From positions 1-5,352 of the forward strand of contig SLDF01000229.1 of NCBI GenBank assembly GCA_007125435.1: a DNA stretch of 5,352 bases, read 5' to 3'. Source of the stretch: Saprospiraceae bacterium (GTDB lineage: Bacteria; Bacteroidota; Bacteroidia; Chitinophagales; Saprospiraceae). Positions 1-5,352 of the stretch are shown piece by piece. The notes under the pieces were generated by a model, which saw only the letters and a list, made by a program, of their open reading frames with translations, did not search any database and had not been told where the DNA came from. The stretch's first letter is position 1. Each line of letters starts with the position of its first letter. The position numbers and the translations under genes were made by a program.

Positions 1-90
1 ACGTTCCAGGGCTCCCTAAACGGTCGGCCTCAGCTTCGCTATTGCTACGCTGAGTCTGGCTCCTGCGTCGCCACCCTTACACATCGCTGA
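1..90. other. GC-rich segment of unknown nature at left edge
   Basis: 54 of these 90 bases are G or C, well above the rest of the window. The segment contains an exact 6-bp inverted repeat, CTCAGC (29-34) and GCTGAG (49-54), around a 14-base loop. Plus-strand frame 1 stays open from base 1 to a TGA at 88-90, so this could be the 3' end of a plus-strand gene entering from the left. The 29-residue translation matches no family I recognise and could equally be an artefact of a GC-rich intergenic repeat. The two readings cannot be separated from this window. Confidence 0.35.
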
Positions 91-244
91 TGCAATACCC
101 GAAAAAACGACATTTTGAAATGTACCCGTTATCGTGGCAATGACTTCTGATGCGCCATGAACGGTGCACCCTTATTTTACTCCATGATAAGACGATAGTT
201 AAGGAGCCAAGCCAAAATACACTCATAGCACATAAAGTGAATGC
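91..244. other. Intergenic stretch, no gene recognised
   Basis: I find no convincing open reading frame on either strand, only frames of about 20 codons or fewer. Visible structure is limited to a small inverted repeat, ACATTT-TG-AAATGT at 110-123, and an 8-bp palindrome GGTGCACC at 163-170. Neither is followed by a T tract, so neither looks like a terminator. The minus-strand transcript leaving the amidase gene would run into this stretch if its terminator at 245-288 leaks. Confidence 0.5.
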
Positions 245-288
245 AAAAAAAAACTATCTCTCTGGTCTAACTATTTAGACTCCAATAG
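245..288 (-). terminator. Probable intrinsic terminator of the amidase gene
   Basis: Read on the minus strand, an interrupted stem is followed directly by nine T residues (the A run at 245-253). The inner stem is exact: GTCTAA at 265-270 pairs with TTAGAC at 275-280 around a 4-base loop. An outer four pairs, CTAT at 254-257 with ATAG at 285-288, close the structure right next to the T run, with poorly paired bases between. The stem is AT-rich and therefore weak. Its loop contains most of the amidase stop codon (271-273), so a ribosome finishing translation would cover the structure. Confidence 0.5.
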
Positions 289-1491
289 GGTGATGGCTTC
301 TTGTATCGTGACTTTGGTATTATTGTGGTAGGCAACGAGGAAGGCGTCTGCATAGCCGGCGGTCATAATCTCTGTTTTTGCTCTGGAGGCGGTCTCGTAA
401 TCCGGAAAACCCGCAATCTGGTATTTATAGAAATCACCTTCTCGACGAACTTTTATCTTGCCCCATGCTGTGTGGTCGATGGCGTTGGTCTTCTCAGGAG
501 AGCTCAGGATCTGGATGCAAAACTCAATGGTGTCACCTGAAGCTGTCACGGTAGGTGTATGGCTCTTGATGTCAGCTGTCGATGCGGATGGAGACATGGT
601 CTGATTGGCAAATGTGGGCTGATATGATTCACTCTTACGCTTGTAATCTGAGAAAGCTTTGGCTATGGATTTGCTGATTTCTTTCTGTCCTTTTTCGCTC
701 ATGAGGTAGGCTTGCTCCGCTTCATTTGTGAGGAAGCCGGCCTCTATCAGCACTGCCGGCATGGTGGCATGCCTGAGCACTAGAAATCCATCTTGCTTCA
801 CACCTCTACTGTGCCGATTGTGCTTGATAAAGTTTTTTTCGATTTTCTCGGCCAGGGAGATGCTTTGATTGAGATAGGCATTTTGAAAGAAAGATAGGAG
901 TATGTGCCCCTCAGGAGAATTCGGGTCGAAGCCACCGTAGTTTTCTTCGTAGTCTTCCTCGAAGTAGATGGCTTCGTTTTCTCGCTTGGCTACATTTAGA
1001 TTGTCATTGGCTCTGTGCAATCCTAGTACAAAGGTCTCTGTGCCGTAGACTTTTTTGTTGCCGACTGCATTGCAATGAATAGAGATGAAAAGGTCGGCGT
1101 GCTCTCTATTGGCAATAGCTGTGCGCTCGTGAAGAGGGATGAAGACATCGGTAGATCGCGTGTAGATTACCTCTACTTCAGGGTGCATCTGCTGTATGAT
1201 ATTGCCTGTCTTGAGAGCCAGATCTAAGGCTATGGTCTTTTCATTTACCTTGGAACCGATACAGCCCGGATCGTTACCGCCATGGCCGGCATCGATGACC
1301 ACTTTCTTAAGCTGATAATGTGGCTTAACCATTTCTTCGCCAGAATTAACCTCCTTTAACAAACACAGTTGCGAAGAATCAGTATCTATGTGTGCATGTA
1401 CCGAAGATGAAGCTGATATAATCATCCACATAAAGGCAGAAAAAAGAGCCTTTATCCATGATATACTATTGGTATTAGGTAGAGAAATCAT
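271..1491 (-). CDS. Secreted zinc N-acetylmuramoyl-L-alanine amidase (Amidase_3) with SPOR-like C-terminus
   Basis: This 406-residue enzyme is predicted to cleave the bond between N-acetylmuramic acid and L-alanine in peptidoglycan, acting in the periplasm. Residues 1-33 form a signal peptide (Lys14, hydrophobic 15-27, cleavage after VHA). The Amidase_3 domain spans about 63-281. Its expected zinc ligands are visible: His70 in DAGHGG, Glu84 in NEK and His139 in SIHCNA. The catalytic glutamate is Glu250 in VLIEAGFLTN. An insert at about 161-208 with an acidic run (171-183) separates His139 from Glu250. It resembles the segment that blocks the active site in AmiB/AmiC-type enzymes, so activation by a partner protein is likely but inferred. 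A Ser/Thr-rich linker (285-320) leads to a SPOR-like domain (about 321-400), a fold known to bind denuded septal glycan. The ATG start has no Shine-Dalgarno sequence but gives a complete signal peptide. The gene diverges from lptD across 80 bp. Confidence 0.93.
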   Translation of the reverse strand: MISLPNTNSISWIKALFSAFMWMIISASSSVHAHIDTDSSQLCLLKEVNSGEEMVKPHYQLKKVVIDAGHGGNDPGCIGSKVNEKTIALDLALKTGNIIQQMHPEVEVIYTRSTDVFIPLHERTAIANREHADLFISIHCNAVGNKKVYGTETFVLGLHRANDNLNVAKRENEAIYFEEDYEENYGGFDPNSPEGHILLSFFQNAYLNQSISLAEKIEKNFIKHNRHSRGVKQDGFLVLRHATMPAVLIEAGFLTNEAEQAYLMSEKGQKEISKSIAKAFSDYKRKSESYQPTFANQTMSPSASTADIKSHTPTVTASGDTIEFCIQILSSPEKTNAIDHTAWGKIKVRREGDFYKYQIAGFPDYETASRAKTEIMTAGYADAFLVAYHNNTKVTIQEAITLLESK

Positions 1492-1516
1492 GCTTTTACT
1501 TTAAGGTTCAATATAA

Positions 1517-1530
1517 ACAGTGATCACCGT
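1517..1530. promoter_or_regulatory. Imperfect palindrome, candidate operator between divergent genes
   Basis: The 14-base sequence ACaGTGATCACcGT contains the perfect 8-bp palindrome GTGATCAC (1520-1527), extended by two more pairs beyond one mismatch on each side. It sits inside the 80-bp control region shared by the amidase and lptD genes. Its right edge is 23 bp upstream of the lptD -7 box, so it would overlap the -33 region of that promoter. A dimeric regulator could bind here. No regulator is identifiable, and short palindromes also arise by chance. Confidence 0.25.
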
Positions 1531-1553
1531 GGCTTTATTTCACATAATTAAAT

Positions 1554-1561
1554 TAATTTTG
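1554..1561 (+). promoter_or_regulatory. Bacteroidota-type -7 promoter box for lptD
   Basis: TAATTTTG matches the Bacteroidota housekeeping -7 consensus TAnnTTTG at every fixed base. It lies 10 bp before the GTG codon at 1572. No clean -33 TTTG is present at the usual distance. The nearest relative is TTTA at 1534-1537, with a spacer of 16 bp, slightly short. Transcription from this box would begin at about 1565-1569. That is almost at the GTG, or about 45-50 bases before the alternative TTG start at 1614. Confidence 0.5.
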
Positions 1562-1571
1562 CGCCTTACTT

Positions 1572-4328
1572 GTGACTACAAATATTATTCACAAAGATAA
1601 TATAAAAATACGTTTGAAGTCAAGTGTTTACATAGTATTTTTTATTTTAATATGTTGTGGCCTTGCTTATGGACAAGTTCCAGAGCAAGAATCCGGTGAA
1701 GAAATAAGTGAAGAGATGTCTCTGGAGGATGTAGAAAATGATGAGGAAGTAGAAGAAAGTGACGAGCTGCAAGCAGATGAGCCCGCTATACAAGACACAC
1801 TAAGAGTAAAAATAGGCCCTGACCCTGTAGACAGAGAAATTGTATACTCTGCCAGAGACTCCAGTGATCTCAATAGAAAAGAAAACAAACTGTATCTGTG
1901 GGGAGAAGCCAAGATAGAATACGAATCATACATCATAGAGGCCGATGAGATTGTGCTAGAAATGGATAATAATCTAGCCATTGCACGCTCTAAAGATGGA
2001 GAACAATACGTGGGTCAGGTCAAATTTAATGACGGTGGCGAAGAGATGCTGGCCAAGTTTCTCAAATACAACTTCAAGACGAAGAAGGGCTATATGGAGG
2101 TAGCCAGGATGCAACAAGGCGACCTGAATATTATCTCAGAAAAGATGAAGTTTATATCTGAAGAAGAAGATGAGTACAAGGATGATGCAGGTTTTGGACA
2201 GAGTGCAATATTTACAACATGTAATGCTCCAACACCACACTTTGGCGTAAGAAGTTATAAGCAGAAGATTGTTCCCGACAAAGTGGTAGTGGTCGGTGCT
2301 TCAAATGTAGAGATTGGTCAGGTCCCAACGCCATTAGTCTTACCATTTGGTTTTTTTCCAATTACTAAGGGTGCTCAGAAAGGAATAATCTTTCCTAATG
2401 ATTATGAATATTCGGAGCAGTGGGGTTTTGGTCTTCGGGGAATAGGTTATTACATCCCGATCAGTGAGAAAATGGATTTGACCGTATTGGCCGATATTTA
2501 TCTGCGTGGTAGCTGGGGGCTTCAGGTAGACTCCAGGTACAACTTTAAGTACAAAGCGACTGGCAGTTATAATCTTATGTATGCACGGCGTCTATCAGAA
2601 AACTTACAAACGGGAGAGCAGGATGTAGTCACGACGACAAGTATCAGGTGGACGCATAATCAAGACCCCAAGGCACACCCTTATCAAACATTTACAGGTA
2701 GTGTCAACTTCCAGACCAATAACCACCAGTCTGTCAACTTTAACGATGCTCAGAGCGTATTGCAAAACTCTATCACATCCAATGTGTCATACCGTCGTAC
2801 CTTCGCGGGGAAGCCCTATAACCTATCGGCGTCACTCCAGCACTCTCAGAATACACAGACCAATCAGGTCAATATTACCTTTCCACAGTTGGATTTTCAA
2901 ATGCAGCGGATTTTTCCTTTTGAGAAGAAAAATAGGGGAGGGAATAAGCCTAAATGGTATGAAGAGATTTCACTCACCTACAATGGTAGAATGTCTAACC
3001 GCTTCAGGACAACAGATAGTACCATATGGACAAGGCAGACGCTGGATGATGCGCGATTTGGAATCCAGCACAGAGCCGCAGTCAACTCTAATTTTAGATT
3101 GTTTAAGTACATCAGTGTCGTGCCTAATGTTGATGTGACTGAGGTGTGGCAGTTCAGCTCGGTGAATAAGTTTTTTGATGAAGACTTCGCCATATCTGAC
3201 ACCATCATCAATGTCAATCCTATAGACACGATTATCAATGTAGACACGGTAGGTCAGATCATTACTGAGCGGGTGAATGGATTCAGGGCATGGCGGCAAT
3301 ATAATGTGGGCGCATCGATGAATACACAGCTCTTTGGTACCATGCAGTTTAAGAAGGGGTTTATACGCGGTCTTAGGCACGTGATAAAACCGACTGTGTC
3401 CATGAACTTTTCTCCCGATTATCAGAACCCGAATCTGGACTATATAAGAGCGGTCAGGAGAGACTTACTGAGTATGGATTCTGTATTTTATAGTGTCTTT
3501 GAGGACAATATATTCGGTGCTCCTCCGCAGACAGGTCGTCAGTTGAGTCTGAATTACAGCATCATGAACATCTTCGAAGGCAAGTACTGGTCCAGGAAAG
3601 ATTCTATGGATCGAAAGTTCAAGATGTTTGATAACGTATTGATCACCGGTAATTACAACTTCGCTGCGGATTCATTAAAGTTTAGCCAGATCAATTTCTC
3701 CGGTACCCATAGAATACTGAAAGGTATGACCGTCATACAAATGCGAATGGTGCTGGACCCTTATGAGAGAGATTACAGCCGAAGCATACAGGGTACTAGG
3801 ATCAATAAGTTTGCATGGAATGAGAGCGGACGATTGCTAAATTTTGTAAATGCAACGACTACGATCAACTCTAACCTTCGTATGCAAACCGTCAGGTCAT
3901 GGTTTGAGCCCGATCGGACTGAAACAGAGGAAGATGATAAAGAGCGGGTAGACCGACTGGGGCCTCAGTCATTGTGGGATTGGTTTCAAGATTTTAGCAT
4001 TAATCACACCTTGATGATGGGCGTCACACGGACAGCCAACGGGTCAGAGTTTATGATCGGTACCAATAACATACAGGTGGTGGGGAGTATAGTCTTGACA
4101 GACAATTGGAGGATTACGCTTGGCTCCATAGGGTATGACTTTAATCAGCGGCAGATGACCTATCCCGATGTGGGCTTTCAGAGAGACTTGCACTGCTGGG
4201 AAATGGGGATGAACTGGCAGCCCCTTAGAGGTACATATAATTTTTACATTAGTGTCAAACCCGGGTCATTGGACTTCCTCAAAGTGCCATATCGTAAAAA
4301 TAATGAAGATGGTCTGCGCCGATTATAG
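1572..4328 (+). CDS. lptD: LPS-assembly outer-membrane protein LptD
   Basis: This 918-residue protein is predicted to insert lipopolysaccharide into the outer leaflet of the outer membrane as the terminal part of the Lpt pathway. Residues about 16-34 form a signal peptide (hydrophobic 18-32, cleavage near AYG|Q). The mature N-terminus is very acidic (38-70: 18 Asp/Glu and no Lys/Arg). An OstA/LptA-like jelly roll follows at about 88-250, with the characteristic 'LYLWGEAKIEYESYIIEAD' style. The conserved VPTPLVLPFGFFPITKG stretch (251-267) leads into the barrel (about 268-905), rich in alternating aromatic strands. The mature protein has only two cysteines, Cys217 (TTCN) and Cys875 (LHCW), placed to link jelly roll and barrel. 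No ATG exists near the 5' end: the start is either GTG at 1572 or TTG at 1614, the latter giving a more compact signal peptide. It is longer than E. coli LptD (784 aa), partly through the acidic tail. No lptE is visible nearby. Confidence 0.93.
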   Translation: MTTNIIHKDNIKIRLKSSVYIVFFILICCGLAYGQVPEQESGEEISEEMSLEDVENDEEVEESDELQADEPAIQDTLRVKIGPDPVDREIVYSARDSSDLNRKENKLYLWGEAKIEYESYIIEADEIVLEMDNNLAIARSKDGEQYVGQVKFNDGGEEMLAKFLKYNFKTKKGYMEVARMQQGDLNIISEKMKFISEEEDEYKDDAGFGQSAIFTTCNAPTPHFGVRSYKQKIVPDKVVVVGASNVEIGQVPTPLVLPFGFFPITKGAQKGIIFPNDYEYSEQWGFGLRGIGYYIPISEKMDLTVLADIYLRGSWGLQVDSRYNFKYKATGSYNLMYARRLSENLQTGEQDVVTTTSIRWTHNQDPKAHPYQTFTGSVNFQTNNHQSVNFNDAQSVLQNSITSNVSYRRTFAGKPYNLSASLQHSQNTQTNQVNITFPQLDFQMQRIFPFEKKNRGGNKPKWYEEISLTYNGRMSNRFRTTDSTIWTRQTLDDARFGIQHRAAVNSNFRLFKYISVVPNVDVTEVWQFSSVNKFFDEDFAISDTIINVNPIDTIINVDTVGQIITERVNGFRAWRQYNVGASMNTQLFGTMQFKKGFIRGLRHVIKPTVSMNFSPDYQNPNLDYIRAVRRDLLSMDSVFYSVFEDNIFGAPPQTGRQLSLNYSIMNIFEGKYWSRKDSMDRKFKMFDNVLITGNYNFAADSLKFSQINFSGTHRILKGMTVIQMRMVLDPYERDYSRSIQGTRINKFAWNESGRLLNFVNATTTINSNLRMQTVRSWFEPDRTETEEDDKERVDRLGPQSLWDWFQDFSINHTLMMGVTRTANGSEFMIGTNNIQVVGSIVLTDNWRITLGSIGYDFNQRQMTYPDVGFQRDLHCWEMGMNWQPLRGTYNFYISVKPGSLDFLKVPYRKNNEDGLRRL
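3198..3251 (+). repeat. Two-copy 27-bp tandem repeat inside lptD
   Basis: Codons 543-551 and 552-560 encode DTIINVNPI followed by DTIINVDTV, two adjacent nine-residue units identical in their first six residues. The DNA copies differ at several third codon positions, so the duplication is not recent. It lies inside the barrel domain and, by position, may form a beta strand or loop. The effect on function is unknown. Confidence 0.6.
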
Positions 4329-4961
4329 TGCTGTATAGAGTTGATAGACGCCCGCCAAAATCAATAAAATGCCACAAAAGTAGGCGATCTTACTGCCTCT
4401 AAAATGATGGTTGTTTATCTTTCCGCGCCTTCTGATCAGGTACATGATCAGGGCCAGCAGCAAAAAGAAACCTAAAGTAGCACCCAGACTAAAAGAAAAG
4501 TATCTGACAAAAGGATTAGAGGGTTTAAAGCCAAATTGGAAGTAGGCGAGGAGCACACCGCAGTAAAACAAGTAAACCTGAGGATTTAACAGGCCAAGGA
4601 CGAGCCCTTTGTTGAAAGCGTTGCCCTGTCTCAGAATAATTTTTCTGCCTCTATAAAACTTACGGTTAGCTGAAATGATTAAGTAAGCACCTAGTCCAAT
4701 CATAGCCATAGGCCCTATGAAGTGTATAGGCTCCCAGTCATTGATGTAAATGAATAAAATCTCAGCGGTCACCACAGCTAAAATAGCATATATAAACTCC
4801 GCCAGACTGCCTCCAAGAGCAGTATAGAAGGCATCACTTTTCTGATTGTGCATAGCCGACCTCATCACACTTAAGGTGACCGGCCCCGCCTGAAATGAAA
4901 TGGAAAAGCTGATTAATGCCGTAAGTGAAAAAATAAAAAGTGCATAGATGTAAAGCTCCAT
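4323..4961 (-). CDS. LysE-family membrane exporter
   Basis: This is a 212-residue integral inner-membrane protein with the size and layout of the LysE/RhtB family, which exports amino acids or related small metabolites by secondary transport. Six hydrophobic segments can be placed at about 5-24, 46-72, 78-97, 117-141, 152-176 and 191-210. The family signature near the N-terminus is clear: QAGPVTLSVMRSAM (24-37), followed by GGSLAEFIYAI (50-60). The LNPQVYLFY motif (125-133) matches the NP motif before the fourth helix. A basic stretch, RRRGK (177-181), precedes the last helix. The substrate cannot be told from sequence. The ATG start lacks a Shine-Dalgarno sequence and I find no full -7 promoter box upstream. 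The best candidate, TGCATTTG (minus strand, 4995-5002), misses one fixed base. The gene converges on lptD with a 6-bp overlap. Confidence 0.85.
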   Translation of the reverse strand: MELYIYALFIFSLTALISFSISFQAGPVTLSVMRSAMHNQKSDAFYTALGGSLAEFIYAILAVVTAEILFIYINDWEPIHFIGPMAMIGLGAYLIISANRKFYRGRKIILRQGNAFNKGLVLGLLNPQVYLFYCGVLLAYFQFGFKPSNPFVRYFSFSLGATLGFFLLLALIMYLIRRRGKINNHHFRGSKIAYFCGILLILAGVYQLYTAL

Positions 4962-5254
4962 AATAAGTGAGGTTTAATAAAAACACGATACTAGCAAATG
5001 CACAAAGCCGCTGCGAAGGAATGTTGTCTCTCTGGGTTCGGAGGTTAATATTACTGTTTTATTGGCGAAATGGCAAGTAATAGCACTAAAAAATATCAAT
5101 TATGCCTTTATATATTCTGTAAAGATGGTATTTGTTGCAACTTATGCGTGTGATTGGTTGTAGATAGTTTTGTTGCTGTGGGCATCACCCTCCTCCTGTC
5201 GTCGTCGGGTCGCTATTGAGAGTCTGAAAACAGCCATCTTAATGACCCCAAGTC
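4962..5254. other. Intergenic stretch, no supported gene
   Basis: Nothing here can be called a gene with confidence. The plus strand carries three tiny ATG frames: 16 codons at 4998, 19 codons at 5021 and 27 codons at 5070-5153. None has a recognisable ribosome-binding site or promoter. The third is cysteine-rich and is discussed as a finding. A GC-richer patch at about 5171-5226 shares short words with the GC-rich left edge. The promoter of the LysE-type gene must lie at the left end of this stretch. Confidence 0.5.
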
Positions 5255-5270
5255 TTGCTCTTTTGAGCAA
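5255..5270. other. Perfect small hairpin
   Basis: TTGCTC (5255-5260) and GAGCAA (5265-5270) are exact reverse complements around a TTTT loop. No T tract follows on either strand, so it is not a convincing terminator on its own. It lies 10 bp from the larger terminator-like structure and may be part of the same 3' region of a minus-strand transcript entering from the right. Confidence 0.4.
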
Positions 5271-5278
5271 TCTCTTCG

Positions 5279-5320
5279 AAAAAAAATACTTACGTAGCTT
5301 AGGCTATGCGCGTATTTTTT
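5279..5320. terminator. Long hairpin with A and T tracts, probable bidirectional terminator
   Basis: AAAAAATAC (5281-5289) and GTATTTTTT (5312-5320) are exact reverse complements. Between them CGTAGC (5293-5298) pairs with GCTATG (5303-5308), including one G-U pair on the plus-strand RNA, around a TTAG loop. A 3-by-3 poorly paired interior lies between the two stems. On the minus strand the structure ends in eight T residues (A run 5279-5286), and on the plus strand in six. It lies directly after the possible stop codon of a minus-strand frame at 5319-5321, so its simplest role is ending a gene from beyond the right edge. Confidence 0.6.
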
Positions 5321-5352
5321 ATTCTTCGATCTTACTCAAAATAGCTGTGACT
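5319..5352 (-). CDS. Possible 3' end of a minus-strand gene (partial)
   Basis: On the minus strand one frame enters from the right edge, reads VTAILSKIEE and stops at TAA (5319-5321). The other two minus-strand frames hit stops sooner. The stop abuts the terminator-like hairpin, which is the arrangement expected at the end of a gene. Only ten codons are visible, so no family can be named and the frame may be fortuitous. Confidence 0.3.
   Translation of the reverse strand, partial: VTAILSKIEE

Noticed and set aside
163..170. Palindrome GGTGCACC
   Set aside because: It is an isolated 8-bp palindrome in non-coding sequence, with no gene start nearby and no second copy noticed.
301..540. Plus-strand 79-codon open frame opposite the amidase 3' end
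   Set aside because: It lies wholly antisense to the SPOR-like part of a well-supported amidase, and its translation has no recognisable features.
1492..1516. Promoter for the amidase on the minus strand (TTATATTG-like sequence near 1507-1514)
   Set aside because: It matches only part of TAnnTTTG and lacks a -33 element, so it is not annotated. An amidase promoter must still lie in or near this region.
1653..1661. Possible lipoprotein lipobox around Cys28-Cys29 of LptD
   Set aside because: The residues before either cysteine (LIC-C, ILI-C) do not fit a lipobox, which needs Gly, Ala or Ser at -1. LptD is also a barrel protein, not a lipoprotein.
1667..1981. Minus-strand 104-codon Ser-rich open frame opposite lptD
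   Set aside because: Its serine richness is the complement of the Glu/Asp-rich coding stretch of lptD, so it is a composition artefact.
2701..3380. Three further open frames (plus 2701-3138, minus 2970-3380 and 2978-3247) inside lptD
   Set aside because: All lie inside the LptD barrel coding region in other frames, and none resembles a known protein.
4998..5080. Two tiny plus-strand ATG frames (16 codons at 4998 and 19 codons at 5021)
   Set aside because: They are too short and featureless, with no promoter or ribosome-binding site to support translation.
1..5352. CRISPR array, tRNA, rRNA, insertion sequence or defence system
   Set aside because: I saw no regularly spaced repeats, cloverleaf-like sequence, transposase motifs or nuclease/toxin signatures on either strand.

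Overview
The window looks like chromosomal DNA from a member of the Bacteroidota, probably an environmental Cytophagales-type bacterium. Four things suggest this: the LptD protein has the sequence style of that phylum, the amidase carries a C-terminal SPOR-like domain, none of the three genes has a Shine-Dalgarno sequence, and a perfect TAnnTTTG -7 promoter box lies in front of lptD. Base composition looks moderate (roughly low 40s % GC by eye). The first 90 bases are clearly richer (54 of 90 are G or C).

Layout: 1-270 is non-coding or unexplained sequence with a GC-rich start. 271-1491 (minus) is a secreted zinc N-acetylmuramoyl-L-alanine amidase, with a terminator-like stem and T9 tract just past its stop. 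1492-1571 is an 80-bp divergent control region with a -7 box and a short palindrome. 1572-4328 (plus) is the outer-membrane LPS-assembly protein LptD. 4323-4961 (minus) is a six-helix LysE-family exporter that converges on lptD with a 6-bp overlap. 4962-5352 is mostly non-coding. It ends in a long A/T-flanked hairpin that probably terminates a minus-strand gene whose last ten codons may be visible at the right edge.

The two main genes both serve the cell envelope. The amidase removes peptide stems from peptidoglycan during septal remodelling, and LptD inserts lipopolysaccharide into the outer leaflet of the outer membrane. Their divergent arrangement around a short shared control region allows co-regulation of wall and outer-membrane growth. 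The LysE-type exporter has no obvious functional link and may be a neighbour by chance.

I see no mobile element, CRISPR array, tRNA, rRNA or defence system. The window is mostly ordinary core-genome sequence. The points most worth a second look are the two-cysteine layout of LptD, its non-ATG start next to a promoter box, the inserted segment in the amidase catalytic domain, and the unexplained sequence at both edges.
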